Positions 1 through 4,941 of a stretch of 5,770 nt of DNA are shown here, piece after piece. Under the pieces are notes generated by a model. That model saw nothing but the letters and a program-made list of their open reading frames with translations, did not search any database and had not been told where the DNA came from. Position 1 is the first letter of the stretch. Every line of letters begins with the position of its first letter. The DNA is from Myxococcales bacterium (GTDB lineage: Bacteria; Myxococcota; Polyangia; Fen-1088): positions 1-5,770 of the forward strand of contig PMJE01000484.1 in the NCBI GenBank assembly GCA_003157315.1, in the 5' to 3' direction. The translations under genes were made by a program, and so were the position numbers.

Positions 1-644
1 AGGATCACGCCGAGCGCGTAGATGTCGGTGCGATGGTCGACTTCCCTGGCGCCGCGGGCCTGCTCTAGCGACATGTAGAAAGGCGTGCCCATGGTCGTCC
101 CGGTCTTGGTGATACCGATGCCGGTGTGCAACTTGGCGATGCCAAAGTCGAGCACCTTGATCAGATCGCTGCCGTCGTTGCCCCTGCAGACGAAGAGGTT
201 CTCGGGCTTGAGGTCGCGATGGACGATGCCGCGGCTATGCGCGGCGGCCAGCCCGCGGCAGGCCTGAATCATTATGTAGGCGGCGCGCGGCGCGGGCAAA
301 GGGCCACTGGCCAGCAGCAAGTGGGCAAGGTCCGCACCCTCCAGGTACTCCATGACCAGGTAAGGCGCCCCGTCGACGGCCATGCCGGCGTCTACTACGG
401 CCGCTATGTTCTCGTTTTCCAGGCTACCGGCCGCCTGGGCCTCGCGCTGAAAACGGGCCACGATCTCGGCGTTGCTGGCCAGCATCGGGTGCAGGAACTT
501 GATGGCGAAGCGGCGGCCAATGTGCGAGTGCTGTGCCTCGTAGACCTCGCCCATGCCGCCCGAACCAATCAGGCGCACCAAACGATACTTGCCGCCCGTG
601 GTCTTTCCCACGCGTGTGTTGGCAATGGCGTAGTCCTGAGTCAC
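1..644 (-). CDS. PknB-type serine/threonine protein kinase, N-terminal part (runs off left edge)
   Basis: The visible 214 residues are a Hanks-type kinase domain that phosphorylates Ser/Thr on protein substrates. The glycine loop is GSGGMGEVYEA (27-37), the ATP-anchoring lysine is in FAIKFL (K49), and E68 in the REAQ helix is the likely salt-bridge glutamate. The catalytic loop is HRDLKPEN (142-149), the Mg motif is DFG (166-168), and an activation segment with several Thr leads to GTPFYMSLEQ (186-195). The RD dipeptide implies activation by activation-loop phosphorylation. The second position of the usual M-S-P-E-Q signature is Leu here (L193). The GTG start at 644 is chosen because GGGAGA lies 6 nt upstream and the kinase fold begins about 17 residues in. 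The C-terminus is outside the window, so membrane or sensor domains cannot be judged. It lies downstream of the FHA regulator on the same strand and has its own promoter. Confidence 0.93.
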   Translation of the reverse strand, partial: MTQDYAIANTRVGKTTGGKYRLVRLIGSGGMGEVYEAQHSHIGRRFAIKFLHPMLASNAEIVARFQREAQAAGSLENENIAAVVDAGMAVDGAPYLVMEYLEGADLAHLLLASGPLPAPRAAYIMIQACRGLAAAHSRGIVHRDLKPENLFVCRGNDGSDLIKVLDFGIAKLHTGIGITKTGTTMGTPFYMSLEQARGAREVDHRTDIYALGVI

Positions 645-727
645 GGCGATTCTCCCGGGCCCTGTGCAAGTTTCTTGCCAGCCGACTCTTGTGCCGCCCT
701 GATCATATGGTCAGTACCCGAAGCCAT
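641..727 (-). CDS. Possible 28-codon leader ORF overlapping the kinase start
   Basis: The ORF runs from ATG at 727 to TGA at 643-641 and encodes MASGTDHM, then a charged stretch, ending in GESP. Its stop overlaps the kinase GTG as GTGA, the classic 4-nt overlap of translationally coupled genes. The ATG sits 8 nt after a good -10 box, so a transcript would begin at or within a couple of bases of it and translation would be leaderless. The same sequence, ATG-GCT included, opens the frame of the FHA regulator at 2173. The product has no recognisable domain. It may be a regulatory leader peptide, or a relic of an older kinase N-terminus that has slipped out of frame. Expression is not shown by the sequence. 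Confidence 0.4.
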   Translation of the reverse strand: MASGTDHMIRAAQESAGKKLAQGPGESP

Positions 728-766
728 CGCCGCGCATTAGACGACGAGTCTCCCCGTCTGTCCACA
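706..766 (-). repeat. 61-bp promoter/start-region repeat, copy 1 (kinase side)
   Basis: This copy aligns without gaps to 2152-2212 at 46 of 61 positions. The invariant blocks are TGTGGACA, CGTCGTCTAATG, GATGGCTT and CCATA. It covers the -35 box, the -10 box, the presumed transcription start and the first codons of the leader ORF. The six bases between the -10 region and the ATG are the most diverged, which argues for selection on promoter elements rather than very recent duplication. Confidence 0.75.
736..764 (-). promoter_or_regulatory. Sigma70-type promoter for the kinase gene
   Basis: On the minus strand TGGACA (764-759) is followed by a 17-nt spacer and TCTAAT (741-736). Each hexamer matches the sigma70 consensus at 5 of 6 positions. 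The predicted start is near 728-729, giving either a leaderless 28-codon ORF or an 84-nt leader before the kinase GTG. The -35 box lies 18 bp beyond the stop codon of the upstream regulator gene, so the kinase can be transcribed independently. The same arrangement recurs before the regulator gene. Confidence 0.7.
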
Positions 767-781
767 CCTGTATTTTTCGGG

Positions 782-2173
782 TCATTGCGCTTCCCCTGGG
801 TCGGTGCCGGCGATGCCGCCCGCTTCCATCAGACGATAGGCGCGCTGGCGTGAAATACCGACGGCTGCGGCGGCGCGCGCGACGCTGCCCTTGTGGGCGC
901 GCAGAGCCTCGGTCAAGCGCGACAGCTCGCGTTCGCGCCGCGCGCGGTGGGACTCGGGCGAGTTCGGGGCGACCGCAACCGCGCCCGAGCCAACCGAGGC
1001 AACCGGAGCAGGCACCGGTTCGCCCGCCGCCGGATGGTTAAGGATGTGCTCGGGCAGATGCGAGCGGCGCAGGACTTCCTCGTGGCCATGCAGAACCAGC
1101 AGGCGACGCGCCAGCAGGTCCAGCTCGCGCACATTGAAGGGCCAATCGTGCAGGCAGAGCTGTTCGACCAGGCGCGCTTCGACCTCGGGCGGCCGGCCAC
1201 CGGAATGCAAACTCAGAAGGTGCGAGAAGAGATAGGCGATCTCCTGCTTGCGCTCGCGCAGCGGCGGCAGGCGAATGGTTAGGCCGTCAAGCCGCGCGCA
1301 CAGGTCGGCGCGAAAGCGGCGCTCGCTCACCACCTGAGCGAGTGGAATCTGCGTGGCGGCCAGCACGCGCACGTCGATGCGCACTGGAACCGACTCGCCC
1401 AGGGGCGCAATCTCGTGCTGCTCCAGCGCACGCAGGAACTTGGCCTGGATCGGCTCGGGCAGGTCAGTCACCTCGTCGAGCAGCAGGGTTCCCCCCTGGG
1501 CGGCGCGGAAAAAGCCAGGGCTCCCCCGGTCGGCTCCGGTGAATGCGCCCTTGCGGTAGCCGAACAGCTCGGCTTCTGCCAGGGTCGGCACTAGTGCGGC
1601 GCAGTTCACGGCAACGAAGGGTCCTTTCCGACCGCTCCACTCATGCATGGCGTGGGCCAAACCCTCCTTGCCGGTTCCGGTTTCACCCAGGATCACGGTT
1701 GGCAGTTCACTGGATGCAGCCTTCTTTGCCTGCTCAAGGATTGGACGAAGCACCGGTCCGCCAGCCAGATTGGCGGCGAGCAAATCAAAGACCGGGTCAG
1801 GATCAACGGTGTCGGCCGGCACCTGAATCGCGATGCCGATCCATTCGCCCAGGCGCAGAATCTGGCCGGGCGAGATCGGGGCTTGGCTGACCCGCGCGCC
1901 ATCTAGGAATATGCCGTTCCTGCTGCCGAGGTCCTTGACGATGTAAAGCGGACCGTCGCGGCGGATCTCGGCGTGATGGCGCGAAGCTTCCTTGCCCAGC
2001 AGCTTGACCTGGCAGTCGTCGTCGCGGCCCAGCAGGATGCACTCGTCGGAAAGCAGCGTGAGCATCCCGCGCGAGGTCGGGAATACCCAGCGAATGGCCA
2101 GCACGGTTGGCTTCGACCCCTCGGAAGCCGTGTTCCGCGACGACATAGTGGTATGGGCCGCACGCAAAGCCAT
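782..2173 (-). CDS. FHA-domain sigma54-dependent transcriptional activator (enhancer-binding protein)
   Basis: This 463-residue protein binds upstream DNA and uses ATP hydrolysis to open sigma54-RNA polymerase promoters. An N-terminal FHA domain (about 46-118) shows GR, SRHHAEI and GSRNG, the phosphothreonine-binding signature, in place of a response-regulator receiver. The AAA+ domain (about 135-375) has Walker A GETGTGKE (163-170), the sigma54-contacting GAFTGA loop (209-214), Walker B LLLDEV (230-235) and an FRADL arginine-finger segment (287-291). A Fis-type helix-turn-helix ends the protein (GSVARAAAAVGISRQRAYRLME). All catalytic motifs look intact; WPFNVREL (about 345-352) has Phe where WPGNVREL is usual. 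The ATG at 2173 lies 8 nt after a -10 box and would be leaderless. An in-frame ATG at 2146 is the alternative, without a clear ribosome site. The kinase gene next door is a likely source of the phosphothreonine signal (inference). Confidence 0.95.
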   Translation of the reverse strand: MALRAAHTTMSSRNTASEGSKPTVLAIRWVFPTSRGMLTLLSDECILLGRDDDCQVKLLGKEASRHHAEIRRDGPLYIVKDLGSRNGIFLDGARVSQAPISPGQILRLGEWIGIAIQVPADTVDPDPVFDLLAANLAGGPVLRPILEQAKKAASSELPTVILGETGTGKEGLAHAMHEWSGRKGPFVAVNCAALVPTLAEAELFGYRKGAFTGADRGSPGFFRAAQGGTLLLDEVTDLPEPIQAKFLRALEQHEIAPLGESVPVRIDVRVLAATQIPLAQVVSERRFRADLCARLDGLTIRLPPLRERKQEIAYLFSHLLSLHSGGRPPEVEARLVEQLCLHDWPFNVRELDLLARRLLVLHGHEEVLRRSHLPEHILNHPAAGEPVPAPVASVGSGAVAVAPNSPESHRARRERELSRLTEALRAHKGSVARAAAAVGISRQRAYRLMEAGGIAGTDPGEAQ

Positions 2174-2212
2174 CGGACGGCATTAGACGACGAACCGCTC
2201 CGCGTGTCCACA
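2152..2212 (-). repeat. 61-bp promoter/start-region repeat, copy 2 (regulator side)
   Basis: This is the partner of 706-766, 46 of 61 identical over the same span from two bases before the -35 box to 22 bases into the ORF. Here the conserved ATG-GCT-T opens the regulator's own frame (M-A-L), whereas in copy 1 it opens a short leader ORF. Confidence 0.75.
2182..2210 (-). promoter_or_regulatory. Sigma70-type promoter for the FHA regulator, leaderless geometry
   Basis: On the minus strand TGGACA (2210-2205), a 17-nt spacer and TCTAAT (2187-2182) precede the ATG at 2173 by 8 nt. The transcription start therefore falls at or one to two bases before the start codon, leaving no room for a ribosome-binding site. 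The promoter lies between the end of the toxin gene and the regulator, so the regulator need not depend on toxin-operon transcription. Confidence 0.7.
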
Positions 2213-2229
2213 CTCCTGACAGCGGGCGC

Positions 2230-2245
2230 GGTCTACCGGTAGACC
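2230..2245. repeat. Perfect 16-bp palindrome over the toxin stop codon
   Basis: GGTCTACCGGTAGACC reads the same on both strands and contains the toxin TAG stop (2235-2233). As RNA it could form a 6-bp stem with a CCGG loop, but no U-run follows on the minus strand, so it is not a standard intrinsic terminator. It lies 20 bp upstream of the regulator -35 box and could instead be a dimer-binding site. Confidence 0.5.
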
Positions 2246-2511
2246 TCTTTCCTATTTCCGATGCGAACCACCAGGATTCGGATCAACTGATCCTCGATAT
2301 CGGCGATGATTCGATAGTCGCCAACCCGGTACTTCCAGAGATCCCCCAGCTTGGAACCCTTCAGCGCCTCACCGACAGCACGGGGATTCTCGATCGTGGC
2401 GAGGCGCTCATTGAGAAACTTCAAGATACGCCTCGCGACCTGAGCTTCCAGGGCATCAAGCTCGCGCGAGGCCTCGCTCGCGAATTCGATGGTCCAGATG
2501 CGTTTGCTCAT
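2233..2511 (-). CDS. RelE/ParE-superfamily toxin
   Basis: This 92-residue protein has the length and layout of a RelE-type toxin. An N-terminal strand ([14 protein letters not shown]) leads into a helical hairpin (about 12-45), then a basic beta-sheet core with [24 protein letters not shown] and the C-terminal [15 protein letters not shown]. In RelE relatives the basic residues of this core (here K51, K54, K60, R62, R67, R83, R87) and a terminal Tyr (Y91) bind and cut ribosome-bound mRNA. ParE members of the same fold target gyrase, and sequence alone does not settle which activity applies. The [10 protein letters not shown] pattern favours the RelE branch. The gene follows the antitoxin by 24 nt on the same strand, the normal order. 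The ATG at 2511 has only a weak ribosome site, consistent with lower toxin than antitoxin output. Confidence 0.9.
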   Translation of the reverse strand: MSKRIWTIEFASEASRELDALEAQVARRILKFLNERLATIENPRAVGEALKGSKLGDLWKYRVGDYRIIADIEDQLIRILVVRIGNRKEVYR

Positions 2512-2535
2512 CCGCAGTCTTGCAACGCTTGGCCA

Positions 2536-2754
2536 CTACAGCCCGTGGCGCTTCATCACGTCTTTGAGTGGCACCGTGGCGGCGCGCCCCGCGCGGATCT
2601 CGGTGAGGCGCTGCTCGGCAAGGTAGATGTCCTCCAGATCCTCGATGTGCTCGATGATGGCCGCGCGAGCGTAGAACGTCTTGGTTCGACCTGTGGCCTT
2701 CGCCAGGGACGCCAAGCGATGTTCGACCTCAGCTGGGAGACGTATCGCGAGCAT
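2536..2754 (-). CDS. RelB/DinJ-like ribbon-helix-helix antitoxin
   Basis: The product is 72 residues. The N-terminus MLAIRLPAEVEHRLASLAKATGRTKTFYAR is a ribbon-helix-helix DNA-binding module: a short strand, a helix, a G-R-T turn and a second helix. An acidic helix (EHIEDLEDIYLAEQRL) and a basic tail that would wrap the toxin follow. It should neutralise the adjacent RelE-type protein and repress its own promoter as a dimer. The start at 2754 is chosen because GGAGGT (2766-2761) lies exactly 6 nt upstream. A longer in-frame reading from 2841 would add 29 residues that run through the operator palindrome and the promoter, and is rejected. The stop is TAG at 2538-2536. Confidence 0.9.
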   Translation of the reverse strand: MLAIRLPAEVEHRLASLAKATGRTKTFYARAAIIEHIEDLEDIYLAEQRLTEIRAGRAATVPLKDVMKRHGL

Positions 2755-2760
2755 GGGCTG

Positions 2761-2766
2761 ACCTCC
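2761..2766 (-). promoter_or_regulatory. Strong Shine-Dalgarno of the antitoxin
   Basis: GGAGGT on the minus strand lies 6 nt before the ATG at 2754. This decides the antitoxin start. Confidence 0.85.
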
Positions 2767-2773
2767 GTGAAAC

Positions 2774-2789
2774 GCTATACAAGTATAGC
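2774..2789. promoter_or_regulatory. Palindromic operator overlapping the toxin-antitoxin -10 box
   Basis: The arms GCTATAC and GTATAGC flank a 2-bp centre and are perfect inverted repeats. On the minus strand TATACT (2787-2782) inside the palindrome matches the -10 consensus at 5 of 6 positions; the -35 region upstream is weak. The site is 7 bp upstream of the Shine-Dalgarno of the antitoxin gene. Its position fits autorepression by the ribbon-helix-helix antitoxin, the standard arrangement for this class. Confidence 0.72.
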
Positions 2790-2876
2790 ACCCGCAGCCA
2801 GGAAACAAGTCGCTTTGGAGATCGGCATGTCGCCGCCCCACTTAGCTGGTTCCACTCTGGCGGGGTGCAGGTGGGG

Positions 2877-2898
2877 TAGAATGCGCCGGTTCAAGGAG
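2877..2898 (+). promoter_or_regulatory. Probable -10 box and ribosome-binding site of the zinc-ribbon gene
   Basis: TAGAAT (2877-2882) matches the -10 consensus at 5 of 6 positions, but no convincing -35 box lies 16-18 bp upstream. AAGGAG (2893-2898) lies 6 nt before the ATG at 2905 and fixes the start. The predicted transcript would have a leader of about 16 nt. The promoter is divergent from the toxin-antitoxin promoter, about 90 bp away. Confidence 0.55.
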
Positions 2899-2904
2899 AC
2901 CAGC

Positions 2905-3537
2905 ATGGCATTGATTCAATTCACGCGTAACCACACCGACTATTCCACGGACAAGGGCTATCAGTTTGAGTTCTTCTGCGACCGTTGCGGCAACGGTTTC
3001 CGGAGCGAATTCAGGGCGTCCGCGGTCGGGTTGGCCACCAGCGCCCTGCGCGCCGCCAGCAACATTTTCGGCGGGCTGCTGGGTTCGGCGAGTTCCGGCG
3101 CCTACGAGATCGAACGCGCAGTTCAGGGCCCCGGACGCGACAACGCGTTCAGGGAAGCCATCGAGGAGGTGAAGCCCAGCTTTCGCCAGTGTCCCAAGTG
3201 CGCCAAGTGGGCCTGCACCAGCTCATGCTGGAACCAGAAACGGAGCCTTTGCTACGACTGTGCCCCCGACGTTGAAACCGAACTGGCCGCGGCGCAGGCC
3301 CAGGCCACGGTTCAGCAGGTTAAGGACAAGGTCGCCGCGATGGACATGACCAAAGGCATCGACATGACCAGCGAGGCCGCCGCACTCTGTCCAGGTTGTG
3401 GAGCGCGCACTCAGGGAGCGAAGTTCTGCCCGGAGTGCGGCAAGCCGTTGCGGCCGAAAAACCAGTGTTCACAATGCGGGACCAAGGTTGAATCGGGCAC
3501 GAAGTTCTGTCCCGAATGCGGGACCAAGATGATCTAA
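2905..3537 (+). CDS. Multi-zinc-ribbon protein of unknown function
   Basis: The product is 210 residues with paired cysteines in several modules. There is an N-terminal CDRC (25-28), a glycine/alanine-rich stretch (about 40-66, VGLATSALRAASNIFGGLLGSA), a middle ribbon CPKC...CTSSC...CYDC (96-119), a helical linker rich in Ala/Gln (124-160) and two C-terminal ribbons. The latter are CPGCGA...CPECGK (162-179) and CSQCGT...CPECGT (188-206), each a CxxC pair spaced like a double zinc ribbon. These should bind structural zinc. Such ribbons usually mediate protein or nucleic-acid contacts, and no catalytic motif is visible. No signal peptide is seen, so it is probably cytoplasmic; the glycine-rich hydrophobic stretch is short and is not a clear membrane helix. 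The ATG at 2905 is fixed by AAGGAG at 6 nt. It is the only plus-strand gene, is convergent with the phosphatidyltransferase gene, and has no obvious operon partner here. Confidence 0.9.
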   Translation: MALIQFTRNHTDYSTDKGYQFEFFCDRCGNGFRSEFRASAVGLATSALRAASNIFGGLLGSASSGAYEIERAVQGPGRDNAFREAIEEVKPSFRQCPKCAKWACTSSCWNQKRSLCYDCAPDVETELAAAQAQATVQQVKDKVAAMDMTKGIDMTSEAAALCPGCGARTQGAKFCPECGKPLRPKNQCSQCGTKVESGTKFCPECGTKMI

Positions 3538-3555
3538 CCAGGTTCTGGCTGGCTC

Positions 3556-3670
3556 TTTCACCACAGAGAGCACAGAGAACACAGCGATCGGATAGGAAGA
3601 AGGAATGTGGACTGCGCAGAACCCAACCCCTTTCGCTTTCCGGTCCGGCTCTGTGGCCTCTGTGGTGAAA
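3556..3670. repeat. 115-bp inverted-repeat element with 9-bp CACAGAG-type units
   Basis: The left arm (3556-3577, TTTCACCACAGAG onward) and right arm (3649-3670) are inverted repeats matching at 20 of 22 positions, 71 bp apart. Within the left arm the unit CACAGAGNN repeats with period 9 (cacagagag, cacagagaa, then a decayed cacagcgat); the right arm holds two units in reverse. The interior can partly pair as well (CGGAT region with GTCCG, and GGAAGAAGG with the pyrimidine-rich stretch near 3630-3642), so the whole may fold as one long imperfect hairpin. Arms of this CACAGAG type recur from memory in intergenic regions of many unrelated bacteria. It encodes nothing recognisable and resembles a non-autonomous REP/MITE-like element. 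Confidence 0.7.
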
Positions 3671-3705
3671 TAGCTAACTTCTATCCACGGTCCACGCGAT
3701 TCTGG

Positions 3706-4905
3706 TCAGTGCCCCCCGCGGGCGCGCCAGATTACCTGCGCCACTGCTATCACGGCCAGCGGCCAGGCTATCAGAAGCGCGTGGATGAGCGCCACCCAGG
3801 GAACGCCGACCAAGGCATAGACCAGAAAGGCCAGGATGAAGAAGTCGCGCCGGCCGATGCTGTGTACGTAAACCAGCAGGTCGCGCTTGCCTTTGCTCGC
3901 CCTGGCTTTCATGTCGGTGCTGCCCACCAGGTGCCAGCGCACCTTTATGATCTCGGCGCCCACGCCCTGCAGTCTGATCTCGCGGTAGGCGACCACGTCG
4001 TACAGCAGGTGCGTGGCTGCGTTCAGCAGACCCGCCGCCAGTGCCAATGAACTGCCAGTGGCGCGGAAGATGCCAACCCCGATGCAAGCGAAAAGCACGA
4101 TGTTCAGCCCATCATCCACCAGAGTGTCCAGCCACTCGCCCAGTGCGCTTTGCTGGAAGCGCACCCGCGCCAGCTCGCCATCGCAGCCGTCTAGGATCGA
4201 CTGCAGGTGCGCGAGGAAGAAGCCCCATACCATGAGGGCCGGGCCACCGCTCGCGACCAGCAGAGCGCCCGCCAGGCCCAACAGGGCCGCACCCAGGGTG
4301 ACCTGATTGGGAGAAAACGGCAGGTGAGCAAGCAGGTGGCGCGTGATGAAGAACGACACCGGCTTGTTCAAGTAGCGCGCGACGAAACCCAGATCGCCGC
4401 GCAGCAGTTCGGCGAAAACAGCACGCTCGGCCTTGCGGCGGCTGGCCTCATCGATGACCCGCACGCTGCCTTCGAGTGAGTCGCTGGCGGGGCGCACCTC
4501 GTCGGCGCCCACCTCGATGGCACCCGACATCTCCCGGCGCAGCGCCGTCAGGTTCTCGGGCTTGGGCACCTTGTGCACCTGCACCGAGGCGGGCAAGTAG
4601 GTGGGCAAGCGGCAGCTCCCGTCAGAGGCCAACACCACATGGTATTGCTGACGGTGCAACTGCTTGATGGCCCGTTCGAGGACCGACAAGCCGGCCACGC
4701 GCATGGACGAACCCACCACCTCAGCCAGGGTGGCGCGCAGAAGCACAGGCGACTTGCTGGGCTTCCGTGCGTCCGCAGCAGGCGCAGTTGGGCTGGTGGG
4801 TTGCTCGGCGGGGGGCACGGGGGCAGCTAGTCTTGCACGGCAGGCGCGCGCCGGGCCAGGATAATCAGAATTTTTCTGGGCGGCGCGGGCGCGGATGACC
4901 ACCAC
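3706..4905 (-). CDS. CDP-alcohol phosphatidyltransferase with degenerate nucleotidyltransferase-like N-terminus
   Basis: This 399-residue membrane enzyme should transfer a phospho-alcohol from a CDP-linked donor to an acceptor alcohol in phospholipid or phospho-inositol type synthesis. The family signature DGx2ARx8Gx3Dx3D is complete (D242, G243, A246, R247, G256, D260, D264) and is preceded by YLNKPVSFFITRHL...SPNQVTL, the usual entry to the first helix. Hydrophobic segments lie near 202-218, 222-238, 266-280, 285-303, 354-368 and 370-392. Residues about 50-160 (MRVAGLSVLERAIKQL, HVVLASDG, VIDEASRRKAERAVFAELL) resemble the cytidylyltransferase half of bifunctional IPCT/DIPP-synthase proteins, but the glycine-rich nucleotide loop is absent. 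The first 50 residues are Pro/Ala-rich. The start is GTG at 4905 or the next GTG at 4902; AAGGG lies just upstream and suits 4902 better. It follows the DUF434 gene by 36 nt. Confidence 0.88.
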   Translation of the reverse strand: MVVIRARAAQKNSDYPGPARACRARLAAPVPPAEQPTSPTAPAADARKPSKSPVLLRATLAEVVGSSMRVAGLSVLERAIKQLHRQQYHVVLASDGSCRLPTYLPASVQVHKVPKPENLTALRREMSGAIEVGADEVRPASDSLEGSVRVIDEASRRKAERAVFAELLRGDLGFVARYLNKPVSFFITRHLLAHLPFSPNQVTLGAALLGLAGALLVASGGPALMVWGFFLAHLQSILDGCDGELARVRFQQSALGEWLDTLVDDGLNIVLFACIGVGIFRATGSSLALAAGLLNAATHLLYDVVAYREIRLQGVGAEIIKVRWHLVGSTDMKARASKGKRDLLVYVHSIGRRDFFILAFLVYALVGVPWVALIHALLIAWPLAVIAVAQVIWRARGGH

Positions 4906-4941
4906 CAGCCCTTGCTCGCCGAACCATCGCCAAGCATTTAG

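Noticed and set aside
126..740. A 204-codon plus-strand open frame
   Set aside because: It lies antisense to the kinase, whose minus-strand translation contains every catalytic kinase motif. The plus-strand product has no recognisable motif; long antisense frames are expected in GC-rich DNA.
2755..2841. A longer antitoxin start at 2841
   Set aside because: The added 29 residues would be encoded by the operator palindrome, -10 box and Shine-Dalgarno; GGAGGT selects the ATG at 2754.
2853..2876. Sigma54 (-24/-12) promoter before the zinc-ribbon gene
   Set aside because: A TGGC occurs near 2858, but no GC dinucleotide lies at the required distance (positions 2871-2872 read GT).
2545..2904. A 120-residue N-terminal extension of the zinc-ribbon protein
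   Set aside because: It runs antisense through the antitoxin gene and the toxin-antitoxin operator. The ATG at 2905 has AAGGAG at ideal spacing and starts the natural protein.
3538..3556. Intrinsic terminator after the zinc-ribbon gene (CCAG-GTT-CTGG)
   Set aside because: The stem is only 4 bp and is followed by no real T-run.
3556..3670. CRISPR array reading of the period-9 repeats
   Set aside because: Units are 9 bp with 2-bp variable positions and inverted arms, not 24-37-bp direct repeats with unique spacers; no cas genes are present.
3607..4050. A 147-codon plus-strand open frame
   Set aside because: It starts inside the inverted-repeat element and then runs antisense to the phosphatidyltransferase coding region; no motif, no ribosome site.
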